From contig CAVWDE010000010.1 in NCBI GenBank assembly GCA_963753685.1, positions 62,001-126,000 on the forward strand: DNA of 64,000 nucleotides, in the 5' to 3' direction. The position numbers were made by a program, and so were the translations under genes. Below the pieces are notes generated by a model. It was not told the origin of the DNA, searched no databases, and saw only the letters and a program-made list of their open reading frames with translations. Origin of the DNA: DATAOG01 sp963753685 (GTDB lineage: Bacteria > Pseudomonadota > Alphaproteobacteria > Geminicoccales > Geminicoccaceae). How positions within the stretch are numbered: position 1 is the first letter of the stretch; every line of letters begins with the position of its first letter. This document shows, piece by piece, positions 35,326-45,358 of this stretch.

Positions 35326-37534
35326 GACCAGAACGCCCGCCGTCGATCCGGCCGCGATCGAGGCGCTGGTGCGCGGCGACCACGACGATCCGTTCGGCCA
35401 GCTCGGCATGCACGAGGTTCCGGACGGCGGCCTGGTGGTGCGCAGCTTCCAGCCGCAGGCCGCCCGGGTCTGGCTGATCGATGCGGCGAGCGGCCATTCG
35501 GCCGGCGAATTCTCGCGGGTGCACGCCGATGGACTGTTCGTGCTGCCGCTGCCGGACCGCGCGACCCGCTTTGACTATCGCCTGCGCCTGGAGGCGGGCG
35601 CCGATACGGTCGAGATCGACGATCCCTACCGGTTCCCGCCGATTTTGGGCGAGCTCGACGTCTACCTGATGGCCGAGGGCAGCCACCTCAGCCTCTACGA
35701 GAAGCTCGGCGCCCACCCGATGACCCTCGAGGGGGTCCAGGGCACGGCCTTCCTGGTCTGGGCGCCGAACGCAAAGCGGGTCTCGGTGGTCGGCGCCTTC
35801 AACAGCTGGGACGGACGGCGCCATCCGATGAGAAAGCGCATCGAGTGCGGCGTCTGGGAACTGTTCCTGCCGGGGCTCGGGCGCGGCGAGGTCTACAAGT
35901 ACGAGATCAAGGGGCCGCACGGCGAGCTCCTGCCGCTCAAGGCCGACCCGCTGGCGTTCGCCGCCGAGCATCCGCCCAAGACCGCGTCGGTGGTCGCGGG
36001 GCTCGGCGAGCACGCGTGGTCGGATGCCGACTGGATGGCAGCGCGCCGCCACGCCAATGCCCGCGAGACGCCGATCTCGATCTACGAGTGCCACATCGGC
36101 TCCTGGATGCGCGTGCCCGAGAACGGCAACCGCTACCTGAGCTATGACGAGCTCGGCGATCGCCTGGTGCCGTACGTCAAGGAGTTGGGCTTCACCCACC
36201 TGGAGCTGTTGCCGGTCTCGGAGTTCCCGTTCGACGGCTCCTGGGGCTATCAGCCGGTCGGCCTGTTCGCGCCGACCAGCCGGCATGGGCCCCCCGAGGC
36301 GTTCGCGCGCTTCGTCGACCGCTGCCATCGGGCCGGCATCGGCCTCGTGCTCGACTGGGTGCCGGGCCACTTTCCGACCGATCCACACGGCCTCGGCTAT
36401 TTCGACGGCACCCATCTCTACGAGCACGCCGACCCGCGCCTGGGCTTCCATCTCGACTGGAACACGCTGATCTACAATTACGGCCGCCGCGAGGTCGCGA
36501 ACTTCCTGCTCGCGAACGCCCTGTTCTGGCTGAAGCACTATCACATCGACGGGCTGCGGGTCGATGCGGTCGCCTCGATGCTCTATCTCGACTACTCGCG
36601 CAAGGCCGGTGAGTGGATTCCGAACGAGTATGGCGGCAACGAGAACCTCGCCGCGATCGCGCTGCTGCGCCGCCTGAACGAGCTCGCCTTCGGCGAGGTC
36701 GAGGGTGCGACCACGATCGCCGAGGAGTTGACCGCCTGGCCCAGCGTCTCGCGGCCCGTCTATCTCGGCGGCCTCGGCTTCGGCTACAAATGGAACATGG
36801 GCTGGATGCACGACACGCTGAACTACATCAGCGAAGACCCGGTGCACCGCAAGTATCACCACCACCAGCTGACCTTCGGCCTGATCTACGCCTTCACCGA
36901 GAACTTCATCCTGCCGCTGTCGCACGACGAAGTGGTGCACGGCAAAGGCTCGCTGCTGGCGAAGATGCCGGGCGACGGCTGGCAGAAGTTCGCCAACCTG
37001 CGCGCCTATTACGGCTTCATGTTCGGCCATCCGGGCAAGAAGCTCCTGTTCATGGGCTGCGAGTTCGGCCAGGGGCGCGAGTGGAACCACGACGCCAGCC
37101 TCGACTGGCACCTGCTCGACCATCCCTGGCACCGGGGCGTGCAGCTCCTGGTGCGCGATCTGAACCACCTCTACCGCGAGCTGAAGGCGCTGCACGAGCG
37201 CGACTGCGAGCCCGAGGGCTTCGAATGGCTCGAGCTGCACGACAACGAGCAGAGCGTGGTCGCCTTCCTGCGCCGGGGCGCCGATCCCGAACGCATCGTG
37301 GTCGTGGTCTCGAGCTTCACCCCGGTGCCGCGCTACGGCTACCGGATCGGCGTGCCGCTGCCCGGCCACTACCGCGAGCGGCTCAACACCGATGCCGAGG
37401 TCTATGGCGGCGCCAACATCGGCAATGGCGGCGGCGTGACGACGGACGACGTCGGCTCCCACGGCCGGCCGCACGCGCTGACCTTGACCCTGCCGCCGCT
37501 GGGCACAGTGTTTCTGGAGCGCGAGGTCGCCTGA
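35315..37534 (+). CDS. glgB: 1,4-alpha-glucan branching enzyme GlgB
   Basis: 739 aa, full-length long-form GlgB with two N-terminal carbohydrate-binding modules (about 1-110 and 115-225), a GH13 domain and a C-terminal beta domain. Landmarks: FLVWAPNAKRVSVVGAFNSWDGRRHPM, nucleophile D417 in LRVDAVASML, acid/base E470 in TIAEELTAWP, and SHDEVVHGKGSL. It forms alpha-1,6 branches in glycogen-like glucan. It overlaps treS, so all three glucan genes are translated from one transcript. Confidence 0.97.
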
Positions 37535-37640
37535 CGCGCGCTTGAGGCCCGGCGATCGACGGATGAGCGAAGTGCATGCCGCATGCGGAGCCGACGGATC
37601 CGGCCGTTAACCTTAAGACAAGGTTGAGCCGGCAGATTCG

Positions 37641-37661
37641 GTCACCTCTGACGGAGGTGAC
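37641..37661 (+). promoter_or_regulatory. Hairpin covering the Shine-Dalgarno of the degenerate-EAL gene
   Basis: GTCACCTC (37641-37648) pairs perfectly with GAGGTGAC (37654-37661) across TGACG. The 3' arm contains the GGAGGTGA ribosome site five bases before ATG 37666. In the folded state the site would be hidden, so translation may be controlled by RNA structure or a binding factor. The regulator is not known. Confidence 0.5.
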
Positions 37662-37665
37662 CATC

Positions 37666-38730
37666 ATGCCGACCTTGTTCTGGCTGGCGCTGCTTTTGGG
37701 CTATCTCGCGGGCCTGGCGGCCGCGGTCGTGATGTGGCCGACGCTGATCAAGCCGGTGGCCGGTCCGCTGGTCCTGATGACGGTGATCGCGGTGGCCGCG
37801 TTCGGCGTGCTGTTCCGGCTGCGCCGGGTCCGCCGCCGGGCCAGCGAGCCCGTGGCGGCCGCACCGGTGCGGGTGGTGCCGCGGGCCAGCCACGGACGGC
37901 CCGCGCAGCCGACCGAGGCGCCCACATCCGAGGCCGACGACGCGGCGCCCGAGCCGCTGCCGGCGACGCGCTGGCCGTTGCTGGTGCGCCTGGAGCCGCC
38001 CGGCGTGCTCGGACCGCGCGAGCTGCAGGAGGTCCTGGCCGGGGGTCGGGTCGACGTCCGCCTGCGGCCGATCGCCAGCCTGGAGCGGCCGGACAGCGCG
38101 CTGTACCACGCCCTGCCGCGGCTGCACGTGGGCGACGACAGCCATCTGGCGCCGGCGCGCTACCGCTCGACCGCGGCGCGCTGCGGACTGCTCGGGCTGA
38201 TCGATCAGCGTCTGCTTCGGCGCACCGCCGAGCTGCTCCGCGAGGCCCGCTCCGAGGGGCGGGAGGTCGTGGTGGTGTGCGAGATCGCGACCGACAGCCT
38301 GAGCAATCCCGCCTTCGGCGCCGAGCTCGAACGCCAGCTGGACGACGATCCCCTGCTGGCCGAGCATCTGGTGCTGGGGCTCGATCAGGTGGTGCGCGAT
38401 CAGCCGGGCGTGGCGGCGCTGGCAAGGTTGCGGGCGCGCGGCATGCGCTTTTGTCTGCGCCGCGTCGGCCCGCCGCCGCCCGATGCCGCCGGCCTCGGCG
38501 CGCAGGGGTTCGAGTTCGTCCTGCTCGATGCGGCGCGCTTTGCGCTCAGCACGCCGGATGGCCAGATCGACCCGTCCTTGCTCGAGCTGCAGCACAGGTT
38601 CGGGCCAGCCGGGCCGATGCTCCTGGTCGGCCGGGTCGGCTTCCACGAGGAGGCGATCGCGCTGCCGGGCGACTGGGCGCTCTCGGCGGACGACGGCGCC
38701 TTCGATCTGGCGCGCCCACACGCCGCCTGA
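37666..38730 (+). CDS. Membrane-anchored protein with degenerate EAL-like domain
   Basis: 354 aa. Two transmembrane segments at about 3-22 and 27-45 are followed by a basic and proline-rich linker (about 50-115). Residues about 130-345 follow the outline of an EAL fold: VRLRPIASLER, then YHALPRLHVGDDSHLAPARY, CGLLGLIDQRLLRRTAELL, and late FVLLDAARF. The catalytic residues are missing (the EAL position reads H-A-L, and no DDFGTG is seen), so it probably lacks phosphodiesterase activity and may bind c-di-GMP or a partner. Distant homology is my inference. ATG 37666 has GGAGGTGA upstream within a hairpin. It stands alone between glgB and the HAD hydrolase gene. Confidence 0.6.
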   Translation: MPTLFWLALLLGYLAGLAAAVVMWPTLIKPVAGPLVLMTVIAVAAFGVLFRLRRVRRRASEPVAAAPVRVVPRASHGRPAQPTEAPTSEADDAAPEPLPATRWPLLVRLEPPGVLGPRELQEVLAGGRVDVRLRPIASLERPDSALYHALPRLHVGDDSHLAPARYRSTAARCGLLGLIDQRLLRRTAELLREARSEGREVVVVCEIATDSLSNPAFGAELERQLDDDPLLAEHLVLGLDQVVRDQPGVAALARLRARGMRFCLRRVGPPPPDAAGLGAQGFEFVLLDAARFALSTPDGQIDPSLLELQHRFGPAGPMLLVGRVGFHEEAIALPGDWALSADDGAFDLARPHAA

Positions 38731-38821
38731 GCGACCGCACGCTGGCGCCTTCCCAAGGCCGGCCGGTCCATGGCAATAGAGGCGTCACCGCCGTCGCCGC
38801 CGTGGCCGCAAAGGAGATGCC

Positions 38822-39712
38822 TTGGTCGCCCCCCGGCCGCCGATCGGCCTGATCCCGAGCCTGCGGGAGTTCGTTGCCGACTATGACGCCCTGATCGTCG
38901 ATCTCTGGGGCGTGATCCATGGCGGTACCGAGCCCTATCCCGGCGTGCTCGAGGCGCTGGCCGCGCTGCGGGCTGCGGGCAAGCCCGTGGCGCTGCTCTC
39001 GAACGCGCCGCGCCGCGCCGCCAGCGCCGGCCGGCGCCTGACCGAGATCGGCGTCCCGCCCGACGCCTACGATCTGCTGATGACCTCGGGCGAGGCCGCC
39101 CACGATGCCCTCGCGGTGCGCGACCGGCCCGAGCATGCCGCCCTCGGCCACGCCTACCTCTACATCGGGCCGACCTGGGACATGGATCTGGTCGACGGCC
39201 TCGACTACAGCGCCGTCGAGGCGGCCGAGGAGGCGGATTTCCTGCTCACGGTCGGCCTGTTCGACGAGGCCGATCCGCTCACCCGCTACGACCCCCTGTT
39301 CGCCGCGGCGCGAGCCCGCGGGGCCCCGATGATCTGCGTCAACCCCGACCTGGTGGTGCACCGGCAGAGCGGCGTCACCAGCCCCTGCGCCGGCCTGCTC
39401 GCGCACCGCTACCTCGAGCAGGGCGGCCGGGTGATCTACCACGGCAAGCCCGATCCTTCGATCTTCCACCGCACCGCCCGCGCCCTCGGCCAGCCCGAAG
39501 ACGCCCGCATCCTGGTGATCGGCGACAGCCTCGCGACCGACATCAAGGGCGCCACAGCCGCCGGCTACGACAGCCTGCTGGTGACCCGCGGCATCCACGC
39601 CGAAGAGCTCGGTATCCAGCCGGGCGAAACTCCGGACCCTGGCCGCCTCGCCAGCCTCTGCGCCCGCCACGGCCACGTCCCCACCGCCGCCATCGCCAGC
39701 TTCTGTTGGTAA
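38822..39712 (+). CDS. HAD-superfamily class IIA hydrolase (NagD-like, TIGR01459 type)
   Basis: 296 aa. Motif I is VDLWGVIH: in this alphaproteobacterial group the second Asp of DxD is replaced by Trp, which is typical of the family and questions its phosphatase activity. Motif II is LLSNAPRRA, the cap domain follows, and KPDPSIFHRTA plus VIGDSLATDIKGATAAGYDSLLV give motifs III and IV. The start is TTG 38822 with AAGGAG six bases upstream. The true substrate is unknown. Confidence 0.9.
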   Translation: MVAPRPPIGLIPSLREFVADYDALIVDLWGVIHGGTEPYPGVLEALAALRAAGKPVALLSNAPRRAASAGRRLTEIGVPPDAYDLLMTSGEAAHDALAVRDRPEHAALGHAYLYIGPTWDMDLVDGLDYSAVEAAEEADFLLTVGLFDEADPLTRYDPLFAAARARGAPMICVNPDLVVHRQSGVTSPCAGLLAHRYLEQGGRVIYHGKPDPSIFHRTARALGQPEDARILVIGDSLATDIKGATAAGYDSLLVTRGIHAEELGIQPGETPDPGRLASLCARHGHVPTAAIASFCW

Positions 39713-39773
39713 GGATTGCCGCTCGCAGGCTTCGATCGTTGCCCGCGTGCGCCGCGGACGGTAGAGGTGGGCG

Positions 39774-41396
39774 ATGACGGAAGATCTGGAACTCCTGCGC
39801 GCGAGCAAGGCGTGGCCGGTGGTCGAGGCCGTGGCCCTCATCGAACGGCTGGGCGGACGGCTGCCGGCCAAGGGCTTCGTCCTGTTCGAGACCGGCTACG
39901 GGCCGTCCGGCCTGCCGCACATCGGCACTTTCGCAGAGGTGTTCCGGACTTCGCTGGTGCGCCGGGTGTTCGAGCTCCTGTCAGGCTGGCCCACGAAGCT
40001 CTACGCCTTCTCCGACGACATGGACGGCCTGCGCGCCGTGCCAGACAACATCCCGGACCGGGACAAGGTCGCAGAGCACCTCCACAAGCCGCTGACCGCG
40101 ATCCCCGACCCGTTCGGCACCGCGGAGAGCTACGGCGCCAACATGAACCGGCGCCTGAAGTCGTTCCTGGACGGCTTCGGCTTCGACTACGAGTTCGTGA
40201 GTGCCACCGAGTGCTATCGCGCGGGACGCTTCAACGACGCGCTGCGCCGCGTGCTCGAGCGCCATGACGCGATCCTTCGGGTCGTGCTGCCGACGCTCGG
40301 CCCGGAGCGCCGGGAAACCTACAGCCCGATCCTGCCCGTCTGCCCGGAGACCGGCCGGGTGCTGCAGGTGCCGATCCTGAAGGCCGATCCCGAGGCCGGC
40401 ACCGTCACCTGGCGGAACGAGGCCGGCCGGCTGGTCGAGCAGTCGGTCCTGGATGGCCGGGCCAAGCTGCAGTGGCGGCCGGACTGGGCGATGCGCTGGG
40501 CAGCACTCGGGGTCGACTACGAGATGTATGGCAAGGATCTGATCGATTCGGCCAAGCTTTCGGGCCAGATCTGCAAGATCCTGGGCGGCACGCCGCCCGC
40601 GGGCTTCGCCTACGAGATGTTCCTGGACGATGTGGGCCAGAAGATCTCGAAGTCCAAGGGCAATGGCCTCACCTGCGATCAGTGGCTCACCTACGGCACC
40701 AAGGAGAGCCTGAAGCTCTTCATGTATCAGGCGCCGCGAAAGGCCAAGCGGCTCTATTTCGATGTGATCCCGCGCAACGTCGACGACTATTTCGGCCTGC
40801 TCGACCGCTATCCCGAGCAGACCCTCGAGCAGCGCTACCACAACCCGGTCTGGTACATCCATAACGGCCAGCCGCCGGCGGGCGGCCTGCCGATCAGCTT
40901 CGCCATGCTGCTCAATCTCGCCTCGGTCGTGAACGCCGAGGCGCCAGACGTGCTCTGGGGCTTCATCAACCGCTACGCCCGCGACGCCACGCCCGCGAAC
41001 GCGCCCCTTTTGGACCAGCTGGTCGGCCACGCGCTCGCCTACTACCGGGATTTCGTCAAGCCCGCCAAAGCCTACCGGCTGCCGACCGACGCGGAGCGGC
41101 CGGCGCTCGAGGAGCTCGGGGGCTGGCTCGAGGCGTTCGACCGGCGCGGCGGCCTCGATCAGGCGGGCTTCGAGCAGGGCGCCGAGGCGATCCAAGAGGA
41201 GGTCTACGAGATCGGCAAGCGGCACGGTTTCGCCGACCACCTGCGCGGCTGGTTCCAGGCGCTCTACGAGGTCCTGCTCGGCCAGACCGAGGGCCCGCGC
41301 TTTGGCACCTTCGTCGCCTTCTACGGCCCGGCCGCCACCGCCGCCCTGATCGAGCAGGTTCTGGCCGGCCGGCGGATCGACCAGCCGGCCGCCTGA
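39774..41396 (+). CDS. lysK: Class I lysyl-tRNA synthetase
   Basis: 540 aa. Charges tRNA-Lys. Class I rather than the usual bacterial class II enzyme: HIGH-like H49-IGT in GPSGLPHIGTF and KMSKS-like K290-ISKS in KISKSKGNG, with AYEMFLDDVGQ before it. Class I LysRS occurs in archaea, spirochaetes and many alphaproteobacteria, supporting the taxonomic call. GGTAGAGGTGG-type ribosome site before ATG 39774. It is followed 14 bases later by rsmB. Confidence 0.95.
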   Translation: MTEDLELLRASKAWPVVEAVALIERLGGRLPAKGFVLFETGYGPSGLPHIGTFAEVFRTSLVRRVFELLSGWPTKLYAFSDDMDGLRAVPDNIPDRDKVAEHLHKPLTAIPDPFGTAESYGANMNRRLKSFLDGFGFDYEFVSATECYRAGRFNDALRRVLERHDAILRVVLPTLGPERRETYSPILPVCPETGRVLQVPILKADPEAGTVTWRNEAGRLVEQSVLDGRAKLQWRPDWAMRWAALGVDYEMYGKDLIDSAKLSGQICKILGGTPPAGFAYEMFLDDVGQKISKSKGNGLTCDQWLTYGTKESLKLFMYQAPRKAKRLYFDVIPRNVDDYFGLLDRYPEQTLEQRYHNPVWYIHNGQPPAGGLPISFAMLLNLASVVNAEAPDVLWGFINRYARDATPANAPLLDQLVGHALAYYRDFVKPAKAYRLPTDAERPALEELGGWLEAFDRRGGLDQAGFEQGAEAIQEEVYEIGKRHGFADHLRGWFQALYEVLLGQTEGPRFGTFVAFYGPAATAALIEQVLAGRRIDQPAA

Positions 41397-41410
41397 CCGC
41401 CGGTCCCATC

Positions 41411-42727
41411 GTGGCAACCACCAGGCCGAGCGCGGCCCCGATCAGCGCCCGCCGGGTCGCGCTCGACGTGCTCGATCTGGTGCTGGGCGAGCAGCGGCCG
41501 CTCGACGACGTGCTCGCCGGCCACCCCAGGCAACGCCTGCTGGCGGCGCGCGATCGGGCGCACGCCCGCCTGCTCGCGGCGACCACGCTCCGCCGGCTCG
41601 GCCAGATCGATGCCGCCCTCGCCCCGTTCCTGCGGGCGACGCCCAAGTCGATCCGGGTGCGCAATCTGCTCCGGCTCGGGGCGGTCCAGCTCCTGTTCCT
41701 CGGCACCCCGGCGCACGCCGCGGTCGGCGAGACCGTGGCGCTGGCCAGCGGCCGCGAGGGCTTCGCGCGCGGGCTCGCCAACGCGGTGCTGCGCCGGGTC
41801 GCCCGCGAGGGCCAGGCCCTGATCGAGGCGCAGGACGCCGCCCGCCTCAACACCCCGGACTGGCTCTGGCAGAGCTGGTCGAAGGCCTATGGCGAGGAGC
41901 GCGCCCGCGCGATCGCCAAGGCCCACCTTGTCGAGCCGCCGCTCGATCTGACGGTCAAGGATCGCCCCGAAATCTGGGCCGGCCGCCTCGATGCCGAGCA
42001 TCTCTACGGCGACAGCCTGCGCCGGCCGGCCGGCGGCGCGGTCGAGGACCTGCCCGGCTATGCGGAGGGCGGCTGGTGGGTGCAGGATGCCGCCGCCGCG
42101 CTGCCCGCTCGCCTGCTGCCCGCCGGGCTGCTGTCCGACCTGGCGGGGCAGGTGGTGATCGATCTGTGCGCGGCCCCGGGCGGCAAGAGCGCGCAGCTGG
42201 CGGCGGCCGGGGCCAAGGTGATCGCGATCGAAGCCTCACCCAGGCGCGCCGAACGGCTGAGCGCCAACCTCCAGCGCCTTCGGCTCGGCGCCGAGGTCGT
42301 GGTCGCGGACGCGCGCGCGTGGCGTCCTGAGCATCCGGCCCCGCGGCTCTTGCTCGATGCCCCCTGCACCGCGACCGGGACCATCCGTCGCCACCCCGAC
42401 ATCGCCTGGCACAAGACACCGGCGGACGTGCTCCGCCTCGCCCAGCTGCAGCGCGAGCTGCTGGCCGCGGCCGCGCAGATGCTGGCGCCGGGCGGCACCC
42501 TGCTCTACGCCAGCTGCTCGCTGCAGCCTGAGGAGGGGTCCGGGCTGATCGAGACCGCGCTCGCGGACGGTCTGCCGCTCGAGCGCTGGCCGATCGCGCC
42601 CGAGGAGCTCGGCGGCCTCGCGGTCGAGCGCACCCCGACCGGCGAGGTCCGGACCTTGCCCTGCCATCTGGCCGGGCGGGGCGGCCTGGATGGCTTCTTC
42701 ATCGCGCGCTTGCGAGCGCGCGGTTGA
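41411..42727 (+). CDS. rsmB: 16S rRNA m5C methyltransferase RsmB (Sun/NusB-fused type)
   Basis: 438 aa. N-terminal NusB-like helical RNA-binding domain (about 10-150) and C-terminal SAM-dependent methyltransferase. Motif I VIDLCAAPGGKSAQLA, motif IV DAPCTATGTIRRHPDI with a Cys, and motif VI YASCSLQPEEG with the catalytic Cys are intact. It methylates C967 of 16S rRNA. GTG start at 41411. The stop lies 38 bases upstream of the purH ATG. Confidence 0.93.
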   Translation: MATTRPSAAPISARRVALDVLDLVLGEQRPLDDVLAGHPRQRLLAARDRAHARLLAATTLRRLGQIDAALAPFLRATPKSIRVRNLLRLGAVQLLFLGTPAHAAVGETVALASGREGFARGLANAVLRRVAREGQALIEAQDAARLNTPDWLWQSWSKAYGEERARAIAKAHLVEPPLDLTVKDRPEIWAGRLDAEHLYGDSLRRPAGGAVEDLPGYAEGGWWVQDAAAALPARLLPAGLLSDLAGQVVIDLCAAPGGKSAQLAAAGAKVIAIEASPRRAERLSANLQRLRLGAEVVVADARAWRPEHPAPRLLLDAPCTATGTIRRHPDIAWHKTPADVLRLAQLQRELLAAAAQMLAPGGTLLYASCSLQPEEGSGLIETALADGLPLERWPIAPEELGGLAVERTPTGEVRTLPCHLAGRGGLDGFFIARLRARG

Positions 42728-42765
42728 GCCGTTACCAGAACCAGAAGTTCTCTCGGAGCCCCGCC

Positions 42766-44343
42766 ATGACCGTTCGGCCGACCCGGCGCGCTTTGCTCTC
42801 GGTCTGGGACAAGACCGGCCTGGTCGAGTTCGGGCAGGCACTGGCCCTCCTCGGCATCGAGCTGGTCTCGACCGGCGGCACCGCGCGCCTGTTGCGCGAC
42901 GCCAGGCTCGCGGTGATCGACGTCGCGACGCTCACCGGCGCCGCCGGCATCCTGGACGGCCGGGTCAAGACCCTGCATCCCGCGGTCCACGGCGGCATCC
43001 TCGCGCGCCGCGATCTCGAGACCCACATGGCGACCATCGAGGCGCTCAACATCGCGCCGATCGATCTGGTCGTGGTCAACCTCTACCCGTTCGAGGCGAC
43101 CGTCGCGGCCGGCGCCGGCGCCGAGGAGGCCGTCGAGATGATCGACATCGGCGGTACCGCCCTGATCCGCGCCGCCGCCAAGAACCACGCCGGCGTCACC
43201 GTGGTCGTCGACCCGGCCGACTACGGTCCGGTGGTCGCCGAGCTCAAGGCCCGTGGCGGCGACACCAGCGAGGCGCTCCGCCGCACGCTCGCGGCCAAGG
43301 CGTTCGCGCGCACCGCCGCCTACGACGGCGCGATCGCCCGCTGGTTCGCGCGCCAGGAGGGCGACCTTTTGCCCGAGCGCCTGATCCTCGGCGCGACCCG
43401 CCGCCAGACCATGCGCTACGGCGAGAACCCCCATCAAAGCGCGGCGTTCTACACGACCGACGAGGCGCGCCCGAGCGTCGCCGCCGCCGAACAGGTCCAG
43501 GGCAAGGCGCTCTCCTTCAACAACCTCGCCGATGCCGATGCCGCCTTCGAGCTGGTCAGCGAATTCGAGAGCCCCGCAGTCGCGATCATCAAGCACGCCA
43601 ACCCCTGCGGCGTGGCAATCGGCGACGATCTGGCTCTGGCCTACGGCCGGGCGCTCGCCGCCGACCCGCAAAGCGCCTATGGCGGCGTGGTCGCGCTCAA
43701 CCGGCTGCTCGATCCGGCGACCGCCGAGCAGATCGCGCGGGTGTTCACCGAGGTCGTGATCGCGCCCGCGGCCGATCCCGCGGCCAGGGCCGTGCTGAGC
43801 GCCAAGCAGAACCTCCGCCTGCTGCTGACCGGCGGCGTGCTCGAGCCGCGGCCGGGCGAGCTGGTGGTGCGCTCGGTGATCGGAGGGCTCCTGATCCAGG
43901 AGCGCGATGCCCGGCTGCTGATCGAGGGCGATCTCCGGGTGGTGACCGAACGGGCGCCGACCGCTGCCGAGCTCGCCGACCTCAAGTTCGCGTTCACGGT
44001 CGCGAAATATGCCCACTCGAACGCGGTCGTGTTCGCCAAAGACGGTGCGACCGTCGCGGTCGGCGCCGGTCAGATGAGCCGGGTCGATGCCGTCCGGATC
44101 GCGATCGAGAAGGGCGCGCTGGTCAGCCGCGAGGCCGAGGAAAGCCAATCCCGGATCGTCGGCAGCGTGGTTGCGTCCGATGCTTTCTTCCCATTCCCGG
44201 ACGGGCTCGATGCGGCCTTGCGCGCCGGCGCCACCGCCGCGATCCAGCCCGGCGGCAGCCTGCGCGACGCCGAGGTAATCGCGACCGCGGACCAGGCCGG
44301 CGCCGCCATGCTGTTCACCGGCATCCGCCACTTCCGGCACTGA
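42766..44343 (+). CDS. purH: Bifunctional AICAR transformylase / IMP cyclohydrolase PurH
   Basis: 525 aa. The N-terminal IMP cyclohydrolase domain (MGS-like fold) shows LLSVWDKTGLVEFGQAL, ELVSTGGTARLL and RVKTLHPAVHGGIL. The C-terminal transformylase shows RYGENPHQSAAFYT, NNLADADAAFELV and KHANPCGVA. Catalyses the last two steps of purine synthesis. ATG 42766 matches the family start; TCGGAGC precedes it. PurH after RsmB is a common alphaproteobacterial neighbourhood. Confidence 0.97.
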   Translation: MTVRPTRRALLSVWDKTGLVEFGQALALLGIELVSTGGTARLLRDARLAVIDVATLTGAAGILDGRVKTLHPAVHGGILARRDLETHMATIEALNIAPIDLVVVNLYPFEATVAAGAGAEEAVEMIDIGGTALIRAAAKNHAGVTVVVDPADYGPVVAELKARGGDTSEALRRTLAAKAFARTAAYDGAIARWFARQEGDLLPERLILGATRRQTMRYGENPHQSAAFYTTDEARPSVAAAEQVQGKALSFNNLADADAAFELVSEFESPAVAIIKHANPCGVAIGDDLALAYGRALAADPQSAYGGVVALNRLLDPATAEQIARVFTEVVIAPAADPAARAVLSAKQNLRLLLTGGVLEPRPGELVVRSVIGGLLIQERDARLLIEGDLRVVTERAPTAAELADLKFAFTVAKYAHSNAVVFAKDGATVAVGAGQMSRVDAVRIAIEKGALVSREAEESQSRIVGSVVASDAFFPFPDGLDAALRAGATAAIQPGGSLRDAEVIATADQAGAAMLFTGIRHFRH

Positions 44344-44438
44344 TTGTTCGCGACCCGAAGCATTTTCACCTTAGCTAGAACCATAGCCGCAGGGGCGGAG
44401 GTTAGTCGGAGTATTCCGTTTCGGAGGGGGAAGCGAAC

Positions 44439-45107
44439 TTGCAGCAGGAAAGTGGCGCCGGCACCACCCAGGATGATGCCGAGCGAAACGCAAGGCCGAT
44501 CGATTGCGTGGCGAAGGAGATCGCCTTTCGGAAATACGGTCTGCCAGAGTGCGTCCATGTCCCTGTCGCCGCTGTGGACGAGCGGTCGATCCAGACGTAT
44601 ATCGGTGATATCGTACAGGTGCTTTCAACCGGATCGGCCGCCAAGGCCCTACTGATCCACGTCGAACATCAGCCGCCAATTGATACGAATTTGCCTATAT
44701 GGAAGCTACCTGCATCGTCTGTCTTCCATCAGGCCAAGCAGGTCTGGGTGCATATCACGTATACAAGGTACCGGTCTGCCTACAAGAAAGCATTTCCTCT
44801 TGAGGACATAAGTAAGAAGGTCATTGGGCATATTTGCAACAGACGTATAGCAACTCTTAAGAGGTTTCAATTCGTTCGAATCATACCGATCTCGCGGTCC
44901 TGCAACTCTAGCAGCGCATTTTCCGAGAACTGGGGTGTGGCGCTTTGGACGAAACCGGATGAATTGCAGGCGTATCTCCGACGAGGCGCATTCATACAGT
45001 ATGCGGACTTGCAGGACCTCATGGTTATGATGAACATCACCGTCGGAGGTGGTGTGATGGACGTTGTAAACGAAGGGCAGAAGCTCGTGCGTTCGGTCCG
45101 AGCCTGA
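44439..45107 (+). CDS. Hypothetical protein in a low-GC islet
   Basis: 222 aa, not recognised. No signal peptide or membrane segment; five or so cysteines scattered; mixed alpha/beta composition rich in Ile, Lys, Gln and Tyr. Base composition and codon use (many ATA, TTA-like, AAT and AGA-type codons) differ sharply from the flanking genes, which indicates recent acquisition. TTG start with GGAGGGGG 8 bases upstream. It lies alone between purH and the convergent OsmC gene, with no transposase or integrase nearby. A defence or phage cargo gene is possible, but nothing in the sequence proves it. Confidence 0.6.
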   Translation: MQQESGAGTTQDDAERNARPIDCVAKEIAFRKYGLPECVHVPVAAVDERSIQTYIGDIVQVLSTGSAAKALLIHVEHQPPIDTNLPIWKLPASSVFHQAKQVWVHITYTRYRSAYKKAFPLEDISKKVIGHICNRRIATLKRFQFVRIIPISRSCNSSSAFSENWGVALWTKPDELQAYLRRGAFIQYADLQDLMVMMNITVGGGVMDVVNEGQKLVRSVRA

Positions 45108-45189
45108 CGGTCAGGCCATCGAGGGCATAGGCGAAGTAGGTTTAACGGCTCCCGGATCTTCGGGGCACGGGAGACCAGGGTTGGGCGCC

Positions 45190-45358
45190 GTTGTTGCCGT
45201 CGCCATCCTCGGCGCCGTGGTGGCCGGCCCGAGCTTTTGCCGCATACCTGGAGGCTTGCTCAGCATCTCGTGCTGCAGCATAGCCTCCAGGAAGCCGGGT
45301 TTGCCAAGGGTCGCCTCGACGAACCGCTCGAACTACGAGCCGGCCCCCAGCTGCGGCT
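45190..45358 (-). pseudogene. Possible coding remnant, minus strand
   Basis: Reading the minus strand gives FERFVEATLGKPGFLEAMLQ and then HEMLSKPPGMRQKLGP, with a stop codon just before FERF. The text looks protein-like and could be the tail of a decayed gene, such as a mobile-element protein, next to the low-GC islet. No family is recognised; it may be chance. Confidence 0.2.

Noticed and set aside
44866..44890. TTCGTTCGAATC as a possible tRNA T-loop
   Set aside because: No matching acceptor, D or anticodon stems can be formed around it, and it lies inside the reading frame of the 222 aa protein.
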